A DNA stretch of 7,168 nucleotides from the NCBI GenBank assembly GCA_964553505.1, contig CAZKKX010000126.1, positions 1 to 7,168 of the forward strand, in the 5' to 3' direction. Of this stretch, positions 1 to 5,310 are shown one piece after another. Under the pieces are notes generated by a model, which was not told the origin of the DNA, made no database searches, and saw nothing but the letters and a program-made list of their open reading frames with translations. Each line of letters begins with the position of its first letter. Position 1 is the stretch's first letter. Made by a program: the position numbers and the translations under genes. This DNA is from JAENZQ01 sp964553505. GTDB lineage: Bacteria > Bacillota > Clostridia > Peptostreptococcales > JAAYPU01.

Positions 1-27
1 TAAAGGATTCATTATTTCACCCAATTT

Positions 28-294
28 CTATCTGGTATATTTGTCTAAAATTTGAATGATTTCCTCAACCTTTTCATCGCCATGTCCTTCAGAAAAAGCT
101 TGTTTGACACAGTTTTTGATGTGTTGATCAAGGTTTTTAAGATTAGATTTACGAAGAAGAGCCTGTACCGCCAATATCTGTTTGGATATATCCACACAGT
201 ATCTATCATCTTCGACCATTTTGATGATTCCTTCTATCTGGCCTTTTGATGTTTTTAAAAGATTAATTATCTCTGCTCTGTCTTTTTCTTTCAT
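28..294 (-). CDS. csoR: CsoR-family copper-sensing transcriptional repressor
   Basis: This 88-residue protein is a small all-helical, DUF156-type metal sensor that in this family represses copper-export genes and leaves DNA when Cu(I) binds. The Cu(I) ligands are in register with the CsoR pattern Cys-x24-His-x3-Cys: C33, H58 and C62. The second-shell residues Tyr (Y32) and Glu (E78) are also at the expected offsets. The His at 58 argues against the persulfide sensor CstR, and the Cys at 62 argues against the nickel sensor RcnR and the formaldehyde sensor FrmR. The frame stays open upstream to 405, but that stretch is repeat sequence. ATG at 294 has GGAGG six bases ahead and gives the normal family length. 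After the stop, a GGGTG and an ATG at 12-10 suggest that a further leftward gene starts at the window edge, possibly the copper exporter, but only four codons are visible. Copper sensing is inferred from the ligands. Confidence 0.92.
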   Translation of the reverse strand: MKEKDRAEIINLLKTSKGQIEGIIKMVEDDRYCVDISKQILAVQALLRKSNLKNLDQHIKNCVKQAFSEGHGDEKVEEIIQILDKYTR

Positions 295-300
295 GTTATT

Positions 301-305
301 CCTCC
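301..305 (-). promoter_or_regulatory. Ribosome binding site of csoR, fixing its start
   Basis: GGAGG on the minus strand lies six bases (AATAAC) before ATG at 294. It is the only strong Shine-Dalgarno site in the open frame and places the csoR start 37 codons inside the longest possible reading frame. Confidence 0.8.
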
Positions 306-345
306 GACTTTTTAAGTGCAAGTTCGAGTGTAAGTATAAACTGTA

Positions 346-362
346 GGGGCAGAGCTTGCCCC
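346..362. repeat. GC-rich hairpin repeat in the csoR leader
   Basis: GGGGCA and TGCCCC form a perfect six-base stem around a five-base loop (GAGCT) in otherwise A+T-rich DNA. It is flanked by two copies of TGTAAGTA (329-336 and 377-384) and related AAGT words, so the whole 310-390 stretch looks like an intergenic repeat of low complexity. It lies between the proposed csoR promoter and the csoR start, and would therefore be in the mRNA leader. There is no T-run after it in the csoR direction, so it does not look like a terminator. Confidence 0.5.
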
Positions 363-393
363 CTTCCGAGTACAATTGTAAGTAACAGGTAAT

Positions 394-402
394 ATTATAC
401 CA
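394..402 (-). promoter_or_regulatory. Extended -10 promoter for csoR
   Basis: The minus strand reads TGG followed by a perfect TATAAT (399-394), which is an extended -10 element. The region 17-18 bases upstream has no good -35 match, as is common for extended -10 promoters. Transcription would start near 387 and give a leader of about 90 bases containing the GC-rich hairpin. No clear CsoR operator palindrome is visible. The 295-523 gap holds only this promoter, the divergent one, and repeat DNA. Confidence 0.45.
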
Positions 403-457
403 CAAATCAGATATAAATTATATTTTTTGGATTACCATACTCATAGGTCCAAAGCTG

Positions 458-466
458 TGGTACAAT
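458..466 (+). promoter_or_regulatory. Extended -10 promoter for the HAD gene
   Basis: TGG-TACAAT on the plus strand is an extended -10 element. The 15 bases at 456-470 are a 13/15 inverted copy of the csoR promoter core. The -35 position (TACTCA at 438-443) is weak. Transcription would start near 473, about 50 bases before the HAD start codon. Confidence 0.35.
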
Positions 467-523
467 ACTAAATAATATGGTTCAAACTATCTTTTTTATA
501 AAATACTAAATAGGAGCAATTAA

Positions 524-1240
524 ATGATTAATACGATTCTATTCGATTTAGACGGCACAATATTACCATTGGATATGGATGCCTTTACTAAAATTTATTT
601 TAAAGAAATATCTTCATTTTTCAGAGAACCCGAAGGAAACAAACTTGTCTCGAACATATGGACTGCCACAAACGCAATGTTACATAATACTGAAGATAAA
701 ACAAATGAAGAAGTATTTATGAAAACATTTGAAACTCTTATTCCTGAAGGTGAACTTGAATCTTATAAAAAAAGGTTTGATGAATTCTATGACAATGGCT
801 TTCTGAAAACAAAAGCAGCTGCATCGCAAAATAAGTTAATCAAAAAAAGTATCTATATTTTAAAATCTAAAAATTACAAATTGGCTTTAGCTACCAATCC
901 GTTATTTCCTGCAAAAGCAATTCACCATCGTATTCGGTGGGCAGGTCTTGAACCTGAAGACTTCTTTTATATTACAACTTATGAAAATAACCATTTCTGC
1001 AAACCGCAATTACAATACTATGAAGAGATTCTACGGGATATAAATAAAACTCCTGAAGAATGTCTCATGGTTGGTAATGATGTTCAAGAAGACTTAGTTG
1101 CTTCTAAAATAGGCATTATGACATTCCTTATTCGGAATCATCTGATCCACAGAACCAATGAAAAAATCATTTCGGATTATATGGGAAATTATGAGGATTT
1201 TTACCATTTTGCAGAAAGCTTACCGGATATTTTGATTTAA
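524..1240 (+). CDS. HAD-superfamily hydrolase (class I phosphatase-like)
   Basis: A cytosolic hydrolase of 238 residues, the usual size for HAD subfamily I phosphatases such as phosphoglycolate or nucleotide phosphatases. All four catalytic motifs are present. Motif I is FDLDGT with nucleophile D8 and acid/base D10. Motif II is the Thr of ALATNP (T124). Motif III is K160 in FCKPQ. Motif IV is VGNDVQEDL with D186 and D190, which bind Mg2+. Residues of about 15-100 form the helical cap inserted after motif I, which sets substrate choice and has no recognisable signature here, so the substrate is unknown. ATG at 524 has AGGAG (512-516) seven bases upstream. The gene is divergent from csoR and lies 65 bases before a spore protein gene. 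Nothing ties it functionally to either one. Confidence 0.88.
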   Translation: MINTILFDLDGTILPLDMDAFTKIYFKEISSFFREPEGNKLVSNIWTATNAMLHNTEDKTNEEVFMKTFETLIPEGELESYKKRFDEFYDNGFLKTKAAASQNKLIKKSIYILKSKNYKLALATNPLFPAKAIHHRIRWAGLEPEDFFYITTYENNHFCKPQLQYYEEILRDINKTPEECLMVGNDVQEDLVASKIGIMTFLIRNHLIHRTNEKIISDYMGNYEDFYHFAESLPDILI

Positions 1241-1271
1241 TACATTTTTAATGTAATATCTGAGTATAATA
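1241..1271 (+). promoter_or_regulatory. Possible promoter of the spore protein gene
   Basis: TATAATA at 1265-1271 fits both a sigma-A -10 (TATAAT) and, at six of seven positions, the -10 consensus of forespore sigma-G/F. The element 18 bases upstream (TACATT, 1241-1246) is a weak match to either -35. Transcription from about 1278 would leave room for the AGGAG at 1291-1295. A forespore sigma factor is expected for this gene family, but the sequence alone does not decide which one is used. Confidence 0.25.
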
Positions 1272-1305
1272 AAAAAATAGTCCGATATTAAGGAGTGAAA
1301 ATATT

Positions 1306-1509
1306 ATGTCAAAAAGACCGGTAGTTCCCGAAGCCAGAGAAGCATTAAATAAATTCAAAATGGAAATGGCAGAAGATATAATGGGAAAAAAACATGGAGA
1401 GGTGGATTGGGGATATATGTCATCTTACCACACGGGACAAATCACAAAAAAATTAGTAGAATCCGCAGAAAAGCAACTGGCAAATCAAAACAGAAAAAAT
1501 TTTAAATAA
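1306..1509 (+). CDS. Small acid-soluble spore protein, alpha/beta type (SspF-like)
   Basis: This 67-residue protein is of the type made in the forespore, where it coats and protects DNA and is degraded at germination. The N-terminal half (VPEAREALNKFKMEMAED, residues 7-24) matches the first SASP helix and contains a GPR-protease-like site, with cleavage expected after E20 in MEMAED. The C-terminal half (WGYMSSYHTGQITKKLV, 35-51) aligns without gaps to the WGEIRARDAGNMVKRAI region that I recall for B. subtilis SspF. The final ESAEKQL is also typical. The Arg-rich part of that region is replaced by SSYH, so DNA contacts may differ from standard members. AGGAG (1291-1295) lies ten bases before the ATG. 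The gene follows the HAD gene by 65 bases and converges on the transporter operon. It is good evidence that the host forms endospores. Confidence 0.85.
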   Translation: MSKRPVVPEAREALNKFKMEMAEDIMGKKHGEVDWGYMSSYHTGQITKKLVESAEKQLANQNRKNFK

Positions 1510-1511
1510 CG

Positions 1512-1583
1512 ACTCAACTTTCGTACTTGGACTTTTATATTACTTTTCTATATTTGAATAATTATGAGATACGAAAGTTGAGT
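1512..1583. repeat. 72-base element with perfect 14-base terminal inverted repeats
   Basis: ACTCAACTTTCGTA (1512-1525) and its exact reverse complement (1570-1583) enclose 44 A+T-rich bases with no open reading frame. The pairing stops abruptly at both ends. There is no T-run next to the outer arm as a rho-independent terminator needs, and the loop is long, so a miniature mobile element or remnant of an IS end fits better. No clear target-site duplication touches the ends: TTAAAT occurs at 1502-1507 and 1586-1591, but is displaced on both sides. It fills most of the gap between two convergent transcription units and may still form a stem in both transcripts. Confidence 0.55.
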
Positions 1584-1619
1584 GATTAAATCATAATTCT
1601 TGAATCTTAAATGATAGAA

Positions 1620-2549
1620 TCACCTTTCCTCTCGGAAATACGGAATACTTAAATCTCTTGGCGGATGATTTTCCCTCCTGTTTTTATTGGTGCTCAATAT
1701 TAATGTTACAATGGTTACCACATAAGGAAGCATATCAATAAGGTATTGGGAAATATGGATATTAAGCCCTTGTAATCTGAAACCTATAATATCCAATCCT
1801 CCAAATAAAAATGCACCAATAATCGCTTTATATGGATTCCATGAAGCAAATATAACTAAAGCTACTGCAATCCAACCGCGTCCTGCCGTAACATTATCCT
1901 GCCATGCAGGTATATAGACAAGAGATAAATAAGCGCCTCCCAAACCGCAAAGAATACCTCCCATAACTATATGCACATACTTATATAGATTAATATTGAT
2001 ACCGGAAGCATCTGCAGCCGCAGTATTTTCTCCTACCGCACGTAAATTCAAGCCTTTTCTTGTATTAAAAAGATAAAGCCCAGAAATGATTACACAAATG
2101 AATCCCATATAAACAAAAACATCCTGCCTGAAAAAAACAGGTCCTAAAACCGGCAAATCAGATAATATGGGTATATGAACAGGCTTAAAAAAATTCTTTA
2201 TGCTGTTAGGCATAACCTGGCCGATTAATTTGCTTCCCAAAAAGCTCGAAAAACCTGAGCCAAAAATGGTTAACGCCAGTCCTGATACAACTTGATTTGC
2301 TCTAAGAGAAACGGTTAGAAATGCAAAAATCAAAGCCCCTATACCTCCAGCTACTGCTGCACCAACTAACGCTAATACAGGGTTTTGTGTAATTAAACCA
2401 ACAGAAAAACCTATAACAGCTCCCATAAGCATCATGCCCTCAACACCAAGATTTAGATTTCCCGCTTTTTCTGTAATTATTTCGCCAAGAGTTGCAAACA
2501 AAAGAGGTGTTGCCGATACAACAGCGGCAGCAAAAAAAGAAATATCCAT
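1620..2549 (-). CDS. ABC transporter permease, BMP-type nucleoside/purine importer (NupQ-like)
   Basis: The second integral-membrane subunit of the importer, 309 residues, in the branched-chain-amino-acid/sugar permease superfamily (Pfam BPD_transp_2). Diagnostic stretches are EKAGNLNLGVEGMMLMGAV (27-45), LRANQVVSGLALTIFGSG (82-99), the cytoplasmic coupling region LRAVGENTAAADASGINI (169-186) and TAGRGWIAVALVIFASWNP (221-239). About eight to nine hydrophobic segments are visible, with a charged cytosolic tail (STNKNRRENHPPRD). The frame extends five codons further to TTG at 2564, but GGAGGG overlaps that stretch and sits seven bases before ATG at 2549, so ATG is chosen. The gene is last in the operon and is separated from the upstream permease gene by 133 bases of repeat DNA. 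It should pair with that permease and the double-domain ATPase. Substrate is inferred from the operon. Confidence 0.92.
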   Translation of the reverse strand: MDISFFAAAVVSATPLLFATLGEIITEKAGNLNLGVEGMMLMGAVIGFSVGLITQNPVLALVGAAVAGGIGALIFAFLTVSLRANQVVSGLALTIFGSGFSSFLGSKLIGQVMPNSIKNFFKPVHIPILSDLPVLGPVFFRQDVFVYMGFICVIISGLYLFNTRKGLNLRAVGENTAAADASGININLYKYVHIVMGGILCGLGGAYLSLVYIPAWQDNVTAGRGWIAVALVIFASWNPYKAIIGAFLFGGLDIIGFRLQGLNIHISQYLIDMLPYVVTIVTLILSTNKNRRENHPPRDLSIPYFREER

Positions 2550-2556
2550 ATTGATT

Positions 2557-2562
2557 CCCTCC
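2557..2562 (-). promoter_or_regulatory. Ribosome binding site of the distal permease gene
   Basis: GGAGGG on the minus strand, seven bases (AATCAAT) before ATG at 2549. It makes the upstream TTG codon at 2564, which overlaps the site, an unlikely start. An imperfect GC-rich hairpin (2569-2593) lies directly upstream of it in the mRNA. Confidence 0.75.
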
Positions 2563-2568
2563 AAATAG

Positions 2569-2718
2569 GTGCCGGCCTTGCGCCTGCCCGCACAAGTATA
2601 AGTATAAGTAAGAGTTAAGAGTTAAGAGTTAAGTGTTATGGTGGAAAATTTGCTTAAGCAAATTTTTTTCCTTAATTGTTCATTATTCATTGTTCATTTG
2701 ATTTCTGTCCCCTGTTAC
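2569..2718. repeat. Compound intergenic repeat between the two permease genes
   Basis: From left to right it contains: an imperfect GC-rich hairpin, GTGC-x-GG with CC-x-GCAC (2569-2593); AAGTAT twice plus AAGTA (2594-2610); the 7-mer AGAGTTA three times plus one variant (2611-2638); a perfect 22-base palindrome (2645-2666); two copies of ATTGTTCATT four bases apart (2675-2684 and 2689-2698); and CTGTCCCCTGTTAC (2705-2718). This succession of short word repeats resembles dispersed intergenic repeats I know from clostridial and other genomes, though copy number cannot be judged here. Its right part overlaps the 3' end of the proximal permease gene. Confidence 0.6.
2645..2666. repeat. Perfect 22-base palindrome inside the permease-permease gap
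   Basis: AAAATTTGCTT is followed directly by its reverse complement. As RNA it would form a stem of about nine pairs around TTAA. On the plus strand the right arm runs into a T-run (2663-2669). In the operon direction the stem is followed by TTTTCC. The stem is A+T-rich and contains only two G-C pairs, so it is at most a weak terminator that could reduce expression of the last permease gene. A restriction-like or protein-binding palindrome is an alternative. Confidence 0.5.
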
Positions 2719-3771
2719 CTGTGCTCTTTTATTAATCTGGATTCTGTATTGTATAAAAAACTCACTTCCCAAAATAAAGAATAAAATCATTCCCTGCATC
2801 ATATCTGCAGCAGATTGTGGAATCTGAAGAGCAGTCTGAATAAAATTCCCGCCTTGTATCAAAACAGCAAATGCAAAAGATGTCAACAATATTAAGGGTG
2901 CACTGAGCCCTGATAGCCACGTCGTAATAATAGCCGTAAATCCGTATCCCCCAGTGAGCGTAACTGAAAGAGTCCTTTCTACACCGGAAGCTTGTATCAT
3001 TCCGGTCAAACCGCATAAACCTCCGCTCATAAGCATAGCAAATATAACAACTGCTTTTATATTCATTCCGGCATATTTCGCCGTATCTATGCTTTCTCCA
3101 ACAACAGCAACTTCATAGCCTTTTTTTGTATAATTCATAAACACATAAATAATAGCTGTCATGATTAAAGCAATTACCCATCCTATATGAACACCAAAAA
3201 GCTTCGGTAGAATCGCATTGGAACTAAAAAGAGAAATCTTAGGAAATCCTAATGCATTGGGATCTCTCCAAGGTCCGAATTGAAGATATGTAATCCATTT
3301 TAAAGCGATGTAATTCATCATTAATGTAAAAATCGTTTCGTTAGTACCAAACTTCATTTTAAAATAAGCAGGAATAAATGCCCAGATACCTCCGCCAATC
3401 ATTCCGGAAATCATCATTGCCAACAAAAGAATCGGCTTAGGAAGAAAATCAAAATTCAAAGCTATATAACTTGCGGCGAATCCTCCCATCAGAATCTGAC
3501 CTTCTCCTCCTATATTCCAAAACTTCATTTTAAAAGCTACTAAAATACCTAAAGAAGTGATGATTAAGGGTATTGAAATGGTAATTGTTTGTTCAATTCT
3601 CATTTTTGTACCTAATGCGCCAAAAATCATACTGGAAAAAACTTTTAGCGGATTAAACCCAAGGATTGCAATAAATATGCCTGATAAAACAATTGCCATT
3701 GTAATTGCAGTTATCCTCACTCTCAGGATTTGTCTTTTGCTTAAATCATTACGCTTTACAAATTTCAGCAT
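2683..3771 (-). CDS. ABC transporter permease, BMP-type nucleoside/purine importer (NupP-like)
   Basis: The first integral-membrane subunit, 362 residues, of the same Pfam BPD_transp_2 family as the next gene but longer at the N-terminus. Family landmarks are FWNIGGEGQILMGGFAA (84-100), FGTNETIFTLMMNYIA (141-156), the coupling region VVGESIDTAKYAGMNI (223-238) and LTGGYGFTAIITTWLSG (272-288). A positively charged start (KRNDLSKRQILRVR) precedes the first membrane span near 20-38, and about ten hydrophobic segments follow. The ATG lies two bases after the ATPase stop, and its GGGGG ribosome site is within the last ATPase codons, so translation is probably coupled. Residues 351-362 and the stop codon are encoded by the adjacent intergenic repeat, so this tail is probably not ancestral. 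Role and substrate follow from the operon. Confidence 0.93.
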   Translation of the reverse strand: MLKFVKRNDLSKRQILRVRITAITMAIVLSGIFIAILGFNPLKVFSSMIFGALGTKMRIEQTITISIPLIITSLGILVAFKMKFWNIGGEGQILMGGFAASYIALNFDFLPKPILLLAMMISGMIGGGIWAFIPAYFKMKFGTNETIFTLMMNYIALKWITYLQFGPWRDPNALGFPKISLFSSNAILPKLFGVHIGWVIALIMTAIIYVFMNYTKKGYEVAVVGESIDTAKYAGMNIKAVVIFAMLMSGGLCGLTGMIQASGVERTLSVTLTGGYGFTAIITTWLSGLSAPLILLTSFAFAVLIQGGNFIQTALQIPQSAADMMQGMILFFILGSEFFIQYRIQINKRAQVTGDRNQMNNE

Positions 3772-3773
3772 TT

Positions 3774-5294
3774 TTATGCCCCCTGTTGTGCTCTGTTTTC
3801 TCCAGCCATTAATAATCCAATGTCTTCTCTGCTCGCGTCTTTAGTATCCAATATTCCAGTAACTATTCCATCACAAAGGACAAGGATTCTATCACATAAG
3901 TCGATTAGAATGTCCAAATCTTCACCAATAAAGAGTATTCCGACACCATTTTTCTTCTGCTCATTCAGTAAATCATATATTTTAAATGATGCTCCTATAT
4001 CCAGTCCTCTCACAGGATAAGCTGTAATAAGGACCTTTGGTTCTGAGTCAATTTCTCTCCCCAACAGGACTTTCTGTATATTTCCTCCGGACAATTTTCT
4101 AACAGGATGATATATTGATGGTGTGTTTATATCAAGACGATTAACAATTTTTTCAGCTTTCTTAATAATGTGTTTTCTCTTTAAAAATATACCTTTTTGG
4201 TTCTGATAATCTTTTAGAATGAGATTATGTACAATATCCATGGAAGCAACCAGTCCCATACCTAATCTATCCTCGGGAATAAAGCCCATTCGTATACCTT
4301 TTCTTATGATTTCCCTTGGGGATTTTCCCAAAATATTTTCATCTTCAAAAATAATTCTTCCTTTTTCCGCAGAGCATAATCCCGCAATGGTCTCACATAA
4401 TTCTTTTTGTCCGCTACCGGCAACCCCGGCAACACCTAAAATTTCACCGCCATTAAGACCGAAACTTACTCCTTTAAGTGCATGAAATTTTTCCTTATTA
4501 ACTACTGTTAATTTTTCTACTTTTAAGATTTCTTTTTTTTCTTCCGTTTCTGTCTTTTTTATTGACAAATCAATGCTTTTCCCAACCATTTTTTCTGTCA
4601 GCTCGTTAATGGATGTCTTTGATGTTTTATAGGTAGCAATGGATTTCCCTTTTCTTAAAACCGTTACCCTATCACTTATTTCCATTACTTCATTAAGTTT
4701 GTGGGTAATAATAATAACAGCGCATCCTGCATCTTTCATGTTATTTATAATCTCAAAAAGCTTTTTAATTTCCTGGGGTGTCAGAACTGCAGTCGGTTCA
4801 TCTAAAATAAGTATATTCGCCCCTCTGAATAGAACTTTGATGATTTCTAATGTCTGTTTTTCACCAACAGACATATCATATACTTTCTTATTCTGCTGGA
4901 TTCCTAATTCAAATTTATCAGAAATTGTGTCAATTTCGTACATTATGCTATCTTTTTGTATCAGAAAAGTCCCCTTTTCTCCAAGAATAATATTTTCCAA
5001 GGCAGTAAATATATCAATTAACTTAAAATGTTGATGAATCATTCCAATACCCATTCTAATAGGCTCTTTAGGTGAAGCAAAGTGTACTTCTTTTCCGTGC
5101 ACAAAAATAGAACCGCTGTCAGGGTGGTAAATCCCTGACAGCATATTCATTAAAGTGCTCTTGCCTGCACCATTTTCGCCAAGCAACGCATGAACTTCGC
5201 CATAACAAACATCAAAATTTACATCTTCGTTTGCAATAATTGATCCGAAGCCTTTTGAAATGTTTCTCATTTCAACTGCGATTTTCGTCTGCAT
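3774..5294 (-). CDS. ABC transporter ATP-binding protein with two nucleotide-binding domains (NupO-like)
   Basis: This 506-residue protein is the cytosolic motor of the importer and carries two fused ABC domains, as in RbsA and NupO. Domain 1 is canonical: Walker A GENGAGKST (39-47), Q-loop Q88, signature SVGEKQ (142-147), Walker B ILILDEP with D165 and E166, and H-loop H198. A charged linker (about 245-258) follows. Domain 2 has the degenerate P-loop GVAGVAGSGQKE (287-298), an intact signature LSGGNIQ (401-407), a Walker B without the Asp-Glu pair (LITAYPVRGLD, 422-432) and GED instead of the H-loop. This asymmetry is usual for the family, so one catalytic site is expected. The start is ATG at 5294 with AGGAGG six bases ahead. 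An upstream GTG frame to 5333 would overlap the previous gene. The gene begins 16 bases after the lipoprotein stop. A perfect ten-base inverted repeat lies inside the coding region at 5115-5142. Confidence 0.94.
   Translation of the reverse strand: MQTKIAVEMRNISKGFGSIIANEDVNFDVCYGEVHALLGENGAGKSTLMNMLSGIYHPDSGSIFVHGKEVHFASPKEPIRMGIGMIHQHFKLIDIFTALENIILGEKGTFLIQKDSIMYEIDTISDKFELGIQQNKKVYDMSVGEKQTLEIIKVLFRGANILILDEPTAVLTPQEIKKLFEIINNMKDAGCAVIIITHKLNEVMEISDRVTVLRKGKSIATYKTSKTSINELTEKMVGKSIDLSIKKTETEEKKEILKVEKLTVVNKEKFHALKGVSFGLNGGEILGVAGVAGSGQKELCETIAGLCSAEKGRIIFEDENILGKSPREIIRKGIRMGFIPEDRLGMGLVASMDIVHNLILKDYQNQKGIFLKRKHIIKKAEKIVNRLDINTPSIYHPVRKLSGGNIQKVLLGREIDSEPKVLITAYPVRGLDIGASFKIYDLLNEQKKNGVGILFIGEDLDILIDLCDRILVLCDGIVTGILDTKDASREDIGLLMAGENRAQQGA
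5115..5142. repeat. Perfect 10-base inverted repeat inside the ATPase gene
   Basis: GCTGTCAGGG and CCCTGACAGC flank an eight-base loop. On the coding strand the arms encode parts of the conserved LSG-I-Y-H-PDSG stretch just after Walker A. Seven of the ten pairs are G-C, in an A+T-rich gene, so the mRNA stem should be stable. It may be a by-product of the codons used for LSG and PDS. Confidence 0.6.
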
Positions 5295-5300
5295 TTCAAG

Positions 5301-5306
5301 CCTCCT
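5301..5306 (-). promoter_or_regulatory. Ribosome binding site of the ATPase gene
   Basis: A perfect AGGAGG on the minus strand, six bases (CTTGAA) before ATG at 5294. It lies in the 16-base gap after the lipoprotein stop at 5311 and rules out the longer GTG-started frame. Confidence 0.85.
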
Positions 5307-5310
5307 GAAT

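Noticed and set aside
295..405. N-terminal extension of csoR (37 extra codons)
   Set aside because: It has no ribosome site, covers the GC-rich hairpin and AAGT word repeats, overlaps the proposed promoter, and would exceed the normal family length. The GGAGG at 301-305 fixes the start at 294.
433..448. CsoR operator candidate TACC-N8-AGGT
   Set aside because: Only the outer three bases pair as an inverted repeat. The inner bases do not match, and the G/C-tract typical of CsoR operators is missing.
1241..1255. Terminator hairpin after the HAD gene (TACATT-TTT-AATGTA)
   Set aside because: The stem is six bases with one G-C pair and no following T-run, too weak to call a terminator.
1261..1290. 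Sigma-G promoter TGAGTA-N17-GATATTA for the spore protein gene
   Set aside because: Transcription would begin near 1297, after the AGGAG ribosome site at 1291-1295, so the message would lack it.
1512..1583. Bidirectional rho-independent terminator for the convergent genes
   Set aside because: The loop would be 44 bases and no T-run directly follows the stem on either strand. It is listed as a repeat element instead.
3557..3844. Plus-strand open frame across the permease-ATPase junction
   Set aside because: It lies opposite two conserved genes and its sequence reads as an antisense shadow of membrane and ATPase codons.
4639..5034. Long plus-strand open frame opposite the ATPase gene
   Set aside because: It runs antisense to a well-conserved coding region, has no ribosome site of note and encodes no recognisable protein. 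The same holds for the other plus-strand frames opposite the operon.
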